32,448 nt of DNA, from positions 1 to 32,448 of the forward strand of contig NW_022205060.1 in NCBI RefSeq assembly GCF_008831285.2, read 5' to 3'. Source of the stretch: Nymphaea colorata. Lineage: Eukaryota > Streptophyta > Magnoliopsida > Nymphaeales > Nymphaeaceae. Made by a program: the position numbers and the translations under genes. The notes below the pieces were generated by a model. The model worked only from the letters and a program-made list of their open reading frames with translations, made no database searches and was not told where the DNA came from. Position 1 is the first letter of the stretch. Each line of letters begins with the position of its first letter. Shown here one piece after another: positions 1 through 10,417 of this stretch.

Positions 1-69
1 CCCAACCCCAACCCCAACCCCAACCCCAACCCCAACCCCAACCCCAACCCCAACCCCAACCCCAACCCC
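1..69. repeat. Left telomere, (CCCCAA)n
   Basis: The window opens with a partial unit, then ten perfect CCCCAA repeats (6-65), then CCCC. The C-rich strand reads 5' to 3' into the chromosome, as expected at a left end. C4A2/G4T2 repeats are the telomere type known from Tetrahymena and relatives. Confidence 0.98.
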
Positions 70-209
70 TCATTTTTACTGGAAAATATGATAGCTCATA
101 CGCGCCCTTATATTATAATAGGATTGAAATTAGCGGTATGCAAGAACCTAAATACCAATCCCGATTGAAATAGTTTAGAAACGAGATTAGGAGGACACAG
201 ATAGAGCAA

Positions 210-1499
210 ATGAAACGCAATTTTAGGATGGGCGCCGAGCTTGATTTCGTCAATGTTAGAGATCTTGCTGGATGGATGCGCCTACCCACCGATCGGGAAT
301 ATACGCTTCAGGAGGTTGTGGAGCTGAAAGTGAAGGAATTGGAGCAGCCACCGTTGGGATTGGATAAATTAGAAGAGGAAAATGATCTTCCCATCGATAC
401 ACATGCTCGCTTCTGGAAGTTCTTTTCATAACAACTGCAAGTCGACCGCACCCTGTGGAGCCAAACAGCAGAGGACTTGCTTATGGGAATCATCAATAGA
501 TTCACATACCAAGAAGTACATCATAATGTGGCCTACTAACTGCATATACTCAATACGCTTCAAGTTGTATGCGAATGGCTTGGCTGGCCGGCAAGGAAAA
601 AAATACTTGATTGGGTGGCAGGACCAGAGGGACTAAGGGTCATCTAAGCATGTCTTCACAACAAGTTCCTCAGCTGCAGAGAATACCCTAGAGTATATAA
701 GGTCATCTAACTTGGTTTGAAGAGCGAGCTGAGGCAAGAAAATGAAGATGCGGCAGCAGTCTTAGCAAAAATACTACAGCATGCTGATTGGGATTAAAAT
801 TATGATGTTTACACTGACTTTCACGGCCTCTGTATCTATCTTTGCGCGAAAATCTAGAGATATTACAAGGATGGATGCACTAGAGCTTTCAGTGAAGCAC
901 TTATGCTAATCCTCGATGGTTACGACGAAAGCGTGATTGACTATGCACGCACTGGAGTTGCCTACGTTGGAGCATTACTCATAGGATCTCCAAGTGAGGC
1001 TTGCCAATTAGAGGGCCTCTCTATACTACGCCTGATCAGCACGGTCGATAACTATATTATGGTGGAACTGCTTCTTGAAAACCGAGACATTGAAACTTGC
1101 CGCATTTGGGACAAGCTTTTCGGCACTAAAGCTTTCAGCAAGAGCAGTAACACCCGCATGCGTGAAGCTTTTTACTCTTTCCTGCACAACATATTTTCGA
1201 GTTGCCGAAGGGAGCAGGCGGATGAGTTGAATGCGCGCTTTACCGGCGAATACGAGGACATTTTTGACTTACTTGCTTAGTGTCTTAGAGACTAAGAGAA
1301 TGGGCATATTCTAAAATGTGCGCTTAACTGCCTATAATCACTAGCCTACTATGGACAGCGTGAGGATGATACAAATATCATTTATCCAATCTTGGAGGCC
1401 AGGGAAATCATTAAGTATGTGGAGAAATTGACAGACTCAGGATAGTAGAAGGTGAGAGAATCGGCAAACATACTGATGATGACTTTTAAGACCTATTGA
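210..1499 (+). CDS. Importin-alpha-like armadillo repeat protein (divergent)
   Basis: One uninterrupted 429-codon frame under the ciliate code, from ATG at 210 to TGA at 1497, with at least nine in-frame TAA/TAG codons read as Gln. No intron or frame correction is needed. The body is a run of amphipathic helices typical of ARM/HEAT repeats. The last about 60 residues follow the pattern of the final importin-alpha repeat: an ALNCLQSL helix, a glycine, a loop with NIIYPILEA, an EIIKYVEKL helix, then KVRESANIL. No basic importin-beta-binding segment is seen at the N-terminus, so nuclear import adaptor function is an inference. It could be another ARM protein. It starts 140 nt from the telomere, making it the first gene of the chromosome. 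Confidence 0.75.
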
Positions 1500-1816
1500 A
1501 CGACCAATGCGCTTCAAGATCTCATCTCATTATCACTTAATTATCATTTTTAATTATTATGCCAATACTATCCCCAAAAAACTTCAAAAGAAGCCAAAGA
1601 TATCCGAAAACCTTATTATACCAAATTATTCAATATAAATTGGAAATCAATTAATGATTACTTTTATCCAAGTATCGCTAAACCTACTTTGAAATATCAA
1701 AAATATTATCATTCCAAATGCAATGCCCAATTCCCACGATCCATACGCTCAATATATGCTGAAGATCGGCATTCAGTCAATAAAAAAATTAATCATTCTA
1801 TAATATTTTTCTAAAC
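1500..1816. other. AT-rich intergenic spacer
   Basis: About 317 nt between two plus-strand genes, very AT-rich with TATA-like and poly-A runs near 1600-1640 and 1780-1810. No gene is seen. It probably holds the 3' end of the first gene and the promoter of the next. Confidence 0.6.
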
Positions 1817-4776
1817 ATGCGTTCGTTCAGAGCCGACCATTTCTCCTCTCTCCTCGCACAGGTGAGAAAATGGCCCTTGGCCTTGTCCCATACCTCGCCG
1901 AAATCTAAGCAAATAATATGTAATCGCCGACTCACACAGAGAATGCGCCTTCGGAACCATGCAGGAGCTGAGTAGGGTCCTCAGGCAATCCTCAGAGCCA
2001 ATTCGCAAGATCAATGCACTTGTGGCACTGTTACGATGCATGGAGACAGGGACATACCCTCTATTGCTCTTTGCCGAGATTTATGTGATACCGGCATTGA
2101 CGAAGGTCATCGAATTCCTCTCAAAAATCGAGATTTTCAATCGATAACAACCTTTTTCGAAAAGAACGGGCTTCCGCCCAACACGCCTCACATCCAGAAC
2201 ATGAGCTACAACTTCGTTGCCCTCACGTGTAGGGTTTTCGAGTTTGGGGCAATAATAAAACCTTTCCGCGTATACTAAGGACAATAATATTAATAACCGT
2301 CTCTCTTCAAGCGTTGGCATGATAAGATAGTCAAGGAGAGGCTGAATATCGCTATAAATGGAAATTAAACAAAGAATGATGTTTAAAAATGCAAGAGGTT
2401 GTATGGTTTGTCCCTTAGCAAGTGGCTGGATTATGCGGATTCAATCGTATACTTCTTCACTGAAATGCTGGAAGTCTACTTCATCAACGACAACTGGGAT
2501 AAAAATTCTGCCCTTTTGGATATGCTGCATTATGGATAGTCAATAGTTACCGAGGAGGCCATTGCAAGGTTGATCGATATCATGGCTTTTCACCTCAATT
2601 TCGACATCAGAATCAAAGCTTTGAAGCTATTTGATCGGATGATTCTTTTGGAGATGTGGAGGCTTTGCTGGTCATTAATTTTACAGAGAACATAGAAACT
2701 ATAATTAAAGCTTTTTGGCAGGTGAGAGGAGAGCGATCTATTGAAGAAGGAAGACACATATATCCTGAGATTACTGGTCAGTAAGCAAAAAAGCTTTAAT
2801 TTTATCAGTTGTTTCTCATCTCTTTCCAAAGCTGGGCAGTTACATTTCCAAATCATTAGTTTTTGGTCCTTACTTCAAGCAACATCAACGATCCATCACC
2901 CATCTATCGCCTTTATAAGCTTCTGCGTGAGAAAAAGAACACTATTTTCCCTGCAAATCCAAATTTGGTAAAATATTAAACATAAGCTCGTATGGCCATC
3001 CTTGAAAAGACTTTCAGGAACAAGCTTATCCTGAAGGAAATAAATAATCAATCACAGATAAGCGAAGTTTCAATAGTCTTAGAGCATAAATTGAAGGATG
3101 TGCAATAATACTACGAGTCTCATAAAGAAATTTTGATCAAAATGATGAATAAAAAAGCCAATCCCTATGAAGCCATGGAAAAATTGGCAGATTTTCAGCT
3201 TCATTTTGAATAAATGGTAGAATCTCTTTCGCTAGACGAGGATCCGGGAAACATGCTGGACAAGATGATTGAAAATGGGTTATAACTAACAGAGATAATC
3301 ACCCTAATTCACGCACCTTTTTTGCAACTTCTTCATGGATAGTTGACTGAAAAATAGTTCCTCGATAAGATAGTAAATCTATGCGTCAACTACTTTTCCC
3401 CTAGGGAGGAAAGCCAAATCATTGCATATTATTCATAAAGAGTCGCACATAAGAAAGAATCATTGGTCGAGATGCTTCGCGTGCAAAGAAGCGACCCCTT
3501 GGAGAAAGACTTAAAGTACATCACCAACAGCATCATGGTGAGACAGTTCAGACATAAGTATAAGCAAAAATTGGAAAAAATGAGCAGTAGCAAAAACTCA
3601 GAGCAGTCTGAGCTCAACTTAGAAATATACACTAAGACTAAGTTCTCAAGGGAGAGTAGGGAGGAAATGGAACAATCGTTCAAGTTCGAAAAGAAGGAAA
3701 GCCAAAAATAGAAAGAAATTTACTCACCCCAAAAATAGAAGCAAATTTACTCACCCACCAAGATTGAGCTTCTCCAGGTCAAGAACAACGTGATGCCCAA
3801 TGGAGTTAATAGTCTCAAAAGTAGCAGATAAAAGAAGAAACTATCGCTAGCTAGCAAAGAACTGTAGAATCGGAAGAGTGAGCATGTCCAAAACGAAAAC
3901 GTGATGGGTGATGTCAATAAAAAAATGGCCAAAGTATAAATAACCTCATAGACGCGAACCAGTAGGGACCAATAATCCCAAAAATAGATCAAACCCACCG
4001 AGAGACATGTATCCTTCTATGAAAATTCCCAATATTTCAGCTTCATCCCAAGCGAAAATTATAAATTTTCGTATATCTGCAAAAGCCTTCTCATCTTCAA
4101 GTCTCCCTTCCTCACCATCGAAAGGATCATCACTACAGACCCAGACTATCCATAAAAAGTAAAGATCTAGTTCCTGCTAACTTCCCATCGGTACCTTGCT
4201 GACTTCGAATTTTTCATCTAAGACCAGGAGTGCATAGCTATGGAGTATCCAGCTAGGAGATTGCCTGTGAATTTGCCTGTTGGAAGTCAGTTCAAGATAG
4301 AAATTATGGGGGAAATGAAGAAGATTCCGCTAAGATTGCCCACCATTGCTATGTTCTTGAAAAAGCAAATCTTCTTTGAGTATATCCTGCCCTTTACTTT
4401 GAACTTTTTCCTCTTATCCAACTCAACAGACGCAGCTGAGCAGTATCACAGACTTGATCTCTAAGCTAAATATCGTTGCTTTACATCAAATCTCAAGACT
4501 TCTAATTTGCTCTTTCCTCTTCAGACCCTATCTAACATCATCCACTACCTTCCAGGATCGATCCGTCTTCCATAATCATCCCGATAAAAGTAAAGATATC
4601 TTTGGTTGGGTTCATACAACAAGGTGGCTTTTCTTTTCGCGTTTTAATTCAATGTAATCAATAAGACCTTTCTCATTCGAGGCTTCGATGCCAACAGAAA
4701 CGATGATTACAATTAATCAATGCTTAGGTATGCTGTCAACTTGCTGGCGCATCTGCTGGCCTAGAGAGAGGTATGA
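1817..4776 (+). CDS. Large helical-repeat protein with beta-rich, possibly adaptin-ear-like C-terminus
   Basis: Reconstructed with the ciliate code from ATG 1817 to TGA 4774. A probable 25-nt intron lies at 1885-1909 (weak donor GTCCCA). Two one-base frame corrections are needed, near 2150 and 2650. From about 2650 to 4776 the frame is open for over 2 kb with dozens of TAA/TAG codons. The N-terminal part (to about 2720) is helical, with HEAT/ARM-like segments such as IRKINALVALLRC and IRIKALKLF. A helical, partly coiled-coil middle (about 2980-3500) follows, then a K/S/Q-rich linker containing two near-identical IYSP-containing repeats (about 3715-3765). The C-terminal 300 residues alternate beta-like segments. 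LPVNLPVGSQFKIEI followed by IPLRLP resembles the order of strands in clathrin adaptin appendages, but this is similarity by eye only. If right, the protein would act in vesicle coat assembly. The existence of a long gene is well supported; the family is not. Confidence 0.6.
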
Positions 4777-4879
4777 TTGTTTATACATTTATTGCCAAAT
4801 TAGTCATACAGATATCATTATGCAAGCTCGGCAAGAGAGGTAAAACCTAAAACTTTTGCCTCATTTTTGAATTATGACA

Positions 4880-5671
4880 TCACATTTGTGCATATTTCTG
4901 CATTTTATCAATCAAAGACAAGTGTCTTGATACTAATTTGTCAATTCTTTATTTCAACTTGGCTGCTTTTTCCATTCTTAGCTTGTAGCTATCATACAAG
5001 GGGATTCTTTTTTATTTTTCTCTCAATCTATTTATCTCCTTGCCCAATTTATGTGATTCCTGATGAATCAGGAAAACGTCTTTGCAAATCGGATCCCTCT
5101 GTATCTATCGAACCGTTTCTAAAAATCTTCTATTGAATTTTGTAAAAGAATTCTTTTCGAATTAATCATTTATTTTTTGTTTTATCATTTGACCCTAAAT
5201 TACGATTCACCTACAGAGCAATCTAGCAGTTTATCATAGAAGGACTAGCAAAAGACTTTGTTATTCTTCCATTTCTGGAAGATAGAAGCGATGGTAGTGG
5301 TCGCTTTTTCATCGTCAACTATTTTGCTAAAATGAAAAGCTATCTTACCTCCGATGCTTGTTGATGAAAGTGTATATCCTGGGCGATAGGTGGCGGTAGT
5401 AGGCTTTAGAGGAGTCTTTGATGAGGATGCAGGTCATTATGTTGATGATGTTTAGTTTCAGGTCAAGCGGATATTATACATACTCCACCATCACCTCCAT
5501 CACCTTGGCGATTTGAAGATGCGCTCTCGTCTCTTGGTTCAAGCACCACTAGGCAATGCTGGAAATTGCCTATTAGGTTCCATTGCAATCTTTGATCTTG
5601 CTCATAAGGTCCTTCATCGTATTTTATACCATTTTTTCAAATTTCATCAAAAAAAATATCCAAACTTTCAT
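4880..5671 (-). CDS. CID (CTD-interacting / RPR) domain protein with C-terminal coiled coil
   Basis: Start at 5671 or, equally possible, 5647; stop TGA at 4880-4882. Two small introns restore one clean frame: 5327-5348 (22 nt, GTAAGA...TTTTAG) and 5195-5214 (20 nt, GTAGGT...TTTAG). The first 130 residues are all-helical and follow the CID pattern of CHERP/SR140/SCAF-type proteins: AQWCLNQETRAH, then IAKVMEVMVEYV, LKLNIINIMTCIL, SKAYYRHLSPRIYTFINKH, and after the first intron a segment ending IFQKWKNNKVF. Known CID proteins bind the RNA polymerase II C-terminal tail and act in splicing or 3'-end formation. The remaining residues are lysine-rich coiled coil. It converges with the upstream large gene, leaving a gap of 103 nt. 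Domain assignment is by pattern only. Confidence 0.6.
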
Positions 5672-5769
5672 AATGATTTTATATTTTCTGGGATAAGTAA
5701 TAATGAGGAGTTTACAGCAATATGACTTTGTTTTATTGTTTAAAGTTGTGAAACTTTATAGTTTATATA

Positions 5770-6470
5770 ATGAAAACCAATCACTTCCCCCTATACAGGC
5801 ATCACACGGAACAGGCCTAGTATAGCAAAGGATTGATTGAAAGATTGGATCAAATTAGCGAAAAATCAAGAAGTAGAAAGATTGTACTTCTCTCCTTGAG
5901 GAAACCGACTAAGATCATGGGAAGGATAGAAATCAAGGAAATCATATAGCATGGAAAAAGGCCCATTTTAACCTTCACCCAACGCAGTCTAAAACCGAAT
6001 GAAGAACAATCCTAAATGAAAACTGATTATTCCTCCGAAAATAAATTCGAATTCAATATTAGAAATCTGATCAGTAGGTCAGTCCCTTACGTCCCACCCC
6101 ATTCCAAGCAAAGCCCAACCACCGTAAAAAGAACATGCAAGGATTTTAGAATTAGCAGAGAACAAAAACAACCCACAAATAGAAGCTTTAAAAATCGAAA
6201 AAGGAATATATACACATAAGTTAATAAGTGGGCGCCATTGCCAATCTACGCAAACAGGTCCATTTATCAAACAGATAAGGAATCAGATCCCGCAAAAATA
6301 AAGTAACCTTCTACATGAATAACTTTATGAAGACGAAATACTCAAAGCCACGAAAAATAAGCTTGGAAACATAATACGAGAAAAAATTGGCTCGGGATAG
6401 TATGGAAAGGAATGGATTTTTCCCATGGGAAAAGCCATGCGAGGACGAGGATGGCATTTAGCTCAGCTGA
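5770..6470 (+). CDS. Unrecognised basic protein
   Basis: ATG 5770 opens a frame that stays open for 182 codons with several TAA/TAG codons. A probable 30-nt intron at 6303-6332 (GTAACC...TGAAG) contains the TGA that would otherwise end the frame. Downstream the most protein-like frame ends at TGA 6468-6470, but joining it needs one extra base at the junction. The protein is rich in Lys, Arg, Ser and Gln, with no membrane segment, and looks largely disordered. No family is recognised. It starts about 100 nt from the divergent CID gene, so they may share a promoter. The exact 3' end is uncertain: a different frame runs on to 6559. Confidence 0.5.
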
Positions 6471-6511
6471 TTCATTTAATACATGAGAATAATGATACAA
6501 AATACTATTAA

Positions 6512-7075
6512 TCAAACAGTAAAGTAGGCAGAAACGTCATAGTCGGCTATCTACTATGACTGATCCAGTTGCTTCTCCAGACTAGGGACGGTTGCATGCT
6601 CGGTGAATAGAAGATTTTCGCTGTCTTTAGGATCTTAGAGAAGTTACGAAAAGTATTCCATTGGGTTTTGGATGTTGGAGTCAGCGGAAGGGTAATTGAG
6701 GGGTGAAGCTTCTTGCGAGAAATGATCAATATCGAAACTTGCCTTTCTTTGGGTGCGAAGGCAATATTTTTGGTACATGTTTTACTGATCGCGGACTGCC
6801 TTCTGCATCTCGATGAGGCTTGCTTGAAATTGAGTAGCAAGTTTATTCATTTTGGTCTGTTTGAAGGTCATGCTAGGAGGCGATCCAACGTTGATCAAAT
6901 CAACTTCCTTGAGGCATCTCTTGCTGTGAGTTTCATCTCGATCATGTATGGTGGTTCTTTGGCAAGTGTCTTCTTCTCCTTTCAGTGGGATTCTTTTGTT
7001 GGGTTTTGTTTTCTTGGAGATGGGTTTTGCCTTCAGTGCATAATAGACGTAGTCATCGTTTTTAAAATTGCGCAT
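6512..7075 (-). CDS. Unrecognised 187-residue protein, partly coiled coil
   Basis: A single clean frame under the ciliate code from ATG 7075 to TGA 6512-6514, with no intron or correction needed. The N-terminal half is basic (KKTKPNKRIPLKG). The centre is a helix, NKLATQFQASLIEMQKAV followed by NMYQKYCLRTQRK, and the C-terminal half is acidic and Gln-rich, with four Q codons written TAA or TAG. No domain is recognised. It converges with the plus-strand gene ending near 6470. Confidence 0.65.
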
Positions 7076-7329
7076 TCCTCTTCCCCCAACTTAGTCTCTA
7101 TATTTTATTAGATTTATCCCAATTTTAAAATCTAAAATAAAATAATAATCCGCCTACTACCATATTAAACCAAAATTCCCCGCATTTCCTCTCCTCCCAA
7201 TTTACTAATCCCCTCTGCCGATCCGTTCTTTATGGTTGGATAGTGTGACCATTATAATAACTCATTTTTATAAATACTATCGAGAATCTGGAGGCTTCCG
7301 CCTCATCACGTTCCCCACTTATAATGAAT

Positions 7330-7828
7330 TCACTCCTTTTCTTCCATATTCTTGCAATCGACACACCCGCAACCTCACCGCACTTCCGCCCGTTCTGGAA
7401 ACACTCGCAGTACTTCTTCAAGCATCCGCTTTTCACGCAGTTACAGGTGAAACTCTCCTCTCTACTCGTAGGACCGTTACGGTGCAATCGACGATTCTTA
7501 CAACCCACGCACCCGCAAGCCTCGCCGCACGTTTCCCCTGCGCGGTAACACTCGCAGTACTTGGCCTAGCAGTTGGACTTTACGCAGCCGCACCGAATGC
7601 GACGTTTGGGAGACATTCTCTCGAGTAGATTGTAAGCCTTGCCGTCTTCTGAGTTATGGGTGTTATACTGAGTAGGAATTAGTTGACGCGACTGAGTGTC
7701 AATTTGGAGACGGCGCGATAGTTGTCGAGTACGTAATCGTGTTATAATTCGCATTATAGTGAGCAGGTGGTGGCTTCCTCTTTGACGGTGGAGGGTCCTC
7801 CTCGGTTGCAGGCACTCCCACTCTTCAT
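7330..7828 (-). CDS. Tesmin/TSO1-like CXC domain protein (LIN54 family)
   Basis: Two cysteine-rich CXC repeats are plain. The first reads CGCVKSNC, YCECYRAG, ETCGEACGCVGCKN. The second reads CNCVKSGC, KKYCECFQNG, RKCGE and then, after a one-base frame correction near 7365, GCGCVDCKN. A linker with NSEDGKAYNLLERMSPKRR precedes the first repeat, as the R/N-rich linker does in LIN54/TSO1. One in-frame TAG sits between SNC and AKYC and is read as Gln. The family binds DNA (CHR elements) through these repeats and regulates cell-cycle genes. Upstream is a proline-rich stretch with a PPSKRKPPP nuclear-localisation-like motif. The start is uncertain: ATG at 7828 needs one frame correction near 7815 and another near 7700. 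The C-terminus ends right after the second CXC. Confidence 0.8.
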
Positions 7829-7861
7829 GGCTATTAATTATCCGCTCAATGCAGATTTAAA

Positions 7862-9162
7862 TCACAATGGCTCCAAAAGTGCCCCCCACCTCAAAACTCC
7901 GCCCCACACCCAACCGCATCGCAAATACTCCTGCTCTGGGGCGGAATCGGTAAGGTTGCGGTCGTCTTCTGTGGGTTTTGATTGAAACTCTAGATATTAT
8001 AAAATTGGTTAAGACTACGATATATTTGGGATTGAATTAATATCTAAAGTATCAAAAATATTTGAAGGATGGGGATATGGTGCATTGATGTTACTCCGTG
8101 TCTGGGATTAAAGCGCAATCTCCACTGATTATGAAGTCTCGTTTTGCTCGAAGGAAATATCCAATTAACTTGTGATCTTTTGGGTTATCCTCGGTGATAT
8201 GAATTATTCGAACATGTCAGGATTATTATATTGATTTTCCTCCTCTTTTTGTGGTTTTGGAGGGTTGATGTGGCTGAGATTACTGATGCTATTCATGCTT
8301 CTTCAAGAATGATAGATTTTCAAGTCGAATTTGGAAAGTTATTCTTTTGCTTTGGACAGAATGTCGTCATTGAATGATATGGTTATGATGGATAGGTCGA
8401 GCTGTGTGTCTGATGGAGTTAGATAGCTGCAAAATCTGCCTGGTGGGTCGATCAACTCGAAATCATGATGAATATTGGAGACTAATTCTTCAATCATAAT
8501 GATCTTTTATGCAATAGCTTGCTTGCTGTTGCTGTAAGTGTTCCGAATAAGTTCCAGGATGCTATTTTGTTGGTTTTTCAGTTATCTTTGCAGGAAACTA
8601 TAATAATAATTGCACTTTTATAGCTATTATGTCTATTTTTCGGTTAAAATTCTTTACAATTTGACGCACTCCAGCTTGATATTGATCAAACACATCCTTT
8701 TCTACATGTTCTATCCCTCATTCCTGCTGACTTCCTTATCGAATAGCAAAGTTTTATTGAGATATTTAATTGAGCATTCCTAACAGCATATGATCTTTTT
8801 GGAGCTGCCATCCACCACATACAAAATATTTCCATCATGATGTTTGTTAAATTAGCATTCATAGGGATTTATATTAATTTCCTTGAACTGGGAAACCGAT
8901 CCATATTCAGTCCCAGCTTCCTCCGCATTGTTATCTTTCTTCTCTGTTTATTTGTCTGTTGCAGCTGTTAGTTTTTATTTGTTTTTCTTTCTTCCTTTGC
9001 ATGGCTGTGATTCTTCTTGATGGAGATATTGGGATCATCGTTTTCTTTATTGAGAGTGTTATAGCAGGTATTGATGAATTTTCTCGAGTAAAGATTCTGT
9101 TTATCTTTAAGAGAGGTCTTGGCGTCATATTATTTTAGTCGCGAAATATAATTTTTCTTCAT
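7862..9162 (-). CDS. B-box-like zinc-binding coiled-coil protein, with internal TGA
   Basis: ATG 9162 opens a Lys/Asn-rich N-terminus. A one-base correction near 8960 leads into YECQFNKHHDGNILYVVDG, then IICCQECSIKY, a Cys/His spacing like a B-box. A long helical coiled coil follows (EKQTQQLQKC, FLQRQLKNQQNSILELI). The frame meets TGA at 8303-8305, then continues in the same frame two codons before an ATG (8296), through a Ser/Asn/Gln-rich stretch with PPKPQKEEENQ, to TGA 7862. Either this is one protein with a substitution or readthrough at 8303, or two adjacent genes (8303-9162 and 7862-8296). No 20-nt intron removes this TGA. B-box coiled-coil proteins act mostly as scaffolds or ubiquitin ligases; no RING domain is visible here. 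The last 20 codons near the CXC gene are doubtful. Confidence 0.55.
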
Positions 9163-9260
9163 TTCGTTAAATATCAATTTTAAAAATAAAATGCATAATA
9201 ACGACCTCCCTTCTTTGTTTATTTTTTGTGTCGATGGGCAAAAATGAGTGGAAAATATGA

Positions 9261-10230
9261 TCAAATATTAAATTGCCGATAGTTTCCCCGTATCGAGATG
9301 TTGATGCCTCGCTTGGACTCGCTGGTCATCGAGGATCTCGTGGATCTGTTTCCCTACTCTGAGATAATGAAGGCCATTCCTTCGTCGATTGCCTCCTTGG
9401 AACGGTCTTGGTGATGCATGGAGTCTATTTTGATCAGTTGTTTCTGTCCCTTGTAGGACTAGAAAAGCTCTCTTACGTTTTACTCCCGAACCACTACGTC
9501 GTGAGTACTGTAGAAGAAGAGGATCGGAAGTCGATCAGGTTCAAATGCATCATGAAGTCAGTCTAGAAAATGCTGTGGCCCACCAGTTGCTCCACCTTCC
9601 CCTATACGAAGTAAAGCACCAGGCTCATGAGAAAGGAAGGCACTGATTTTTGTTATGCTCTGCCACGTTGAGGACACCTAGCTAAGATTGATCTTACCTG
9701 TTTGAGCCTGCGGAAGGGGGTGTCCAAGACGAGGCAGGAAACGTACTTGGGATGCATGGATGCATACATCATCGCCAGAGAAGCGCCCATGCTCCTTCCC
9801 CATAGCACTACTCTCTTAATTTTAAACCTTTTCCTTGCGTACTCCACCACGCTGTCGATATCCCTCGCTTCCTTCTCTCCGTAGGTGAGGAACTGTCCTT
9901 CGCTCTTCCCGCAGGCTGCAAAATCGAAAGCGATCAGATTGATGCTGGCCGAAATAAGCTGGGCGGCTTCCATCTTGTGTCCTCCATTGCCGTGGAGGTA
10001 CAGTACGGTGGGCAGCAGTTCGAAATTGTTGGGAAATACGATGCAGGATAATCTTTCATTGTCTGCAGAAACGACTGTGAATAGTTCGTAGTAGGGAGGC
10101 CGACGGCGAAACTTCCGCTAGACTTGATAGAGGGATGGATACGCAGGTCCTTCTCGTCGAGCATGGAGTGGCGGGTGGGGCTGATGATGCGTCTGCACAT
10201 GGCGTCGAAGGCTCCGAAGCACGACATCAA
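9261..10230 (-). CDS. Alpha/beta hydrolase (serine hydrolase, ABHD17/S33-like)
   Basis: Start ATG 10230 (or 10227), stop TGA 9261-9263. The core is unmistakable: LYLHGNGG (oxyanion loop), FDFAACGKSEGQ, the nucleophile elbow WGRSMGAS with the catalytic Ser, and LVLDTPF. Later ILFFYSTHDVVV gives the catalytic Asp and DSMHHQDR the catalytic His. A 20-nt intron fits at 9678-9697 (GTAAGA...GCTAG) after LKQ. Single-base corrections are needed near 10115, 9640 and 9550. Such proteins cleave acyl esters or thioesters; ABHD17 members remove palmitate from membrane proteins. The N-terminus MMSCFGAFDAMCR has two cysteines that could be lipidated. The true substrate is unknown. Confidence 0.85.
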
Positions 10231-10417
10231 TAATTATAAACCTTTGAACCTAGAAGCACCCTCAATCTGTAACTAGTCCCTTGGTGGAAAATCCGCATCA
10301 AAATCTCCACGTATATCCTTTCCCTCTTCCTTCCTCTCTCGCCATTTCCCCAATTCTTTCTACTTTGGTGGCTGCATTCTCTAACTGACTGCTTTTTCTG
10401 CTTATAATAGATCCTGT

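Noticed and set aside
4867-5136. Plus-strand 89-residue hydrophobic frame
   Set aside because: It lies opposite the CID gene's coiled-coil exon, whose Lys/Glu-rich codons create a Phe/Leu-rich antisense frame.
5200-5364. Plus-strand reading frame overlapping the 3' end of the minus CID gene, giving an apparent antisense gene overlap
   Set aside because: Two small introns on the minus strand extend the CID gene in frame to 4880, so the plus frame is a shadow.
6512-6559. Convergent 48-nt overlap between the 5770 plus gene and the 7075 minus gene
   Set aside because: A 30-nt intron at 6303-6332 and a better downstream frame end the plus gene near 6470, before the minus gene's stop.
9540-9560. 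TGA as a sense codon in the hydrolase
   Set aside because: The TGA appears only in one frame of an error-prone stretch; the alternative frame there matches the hydrolase family better and avoids it.
9643-9697. 55-nt intron in the hydrolase
   Set aside because: A 20-nt intron (9678-9697) with the same donor fits the intron lengths elsewhere.
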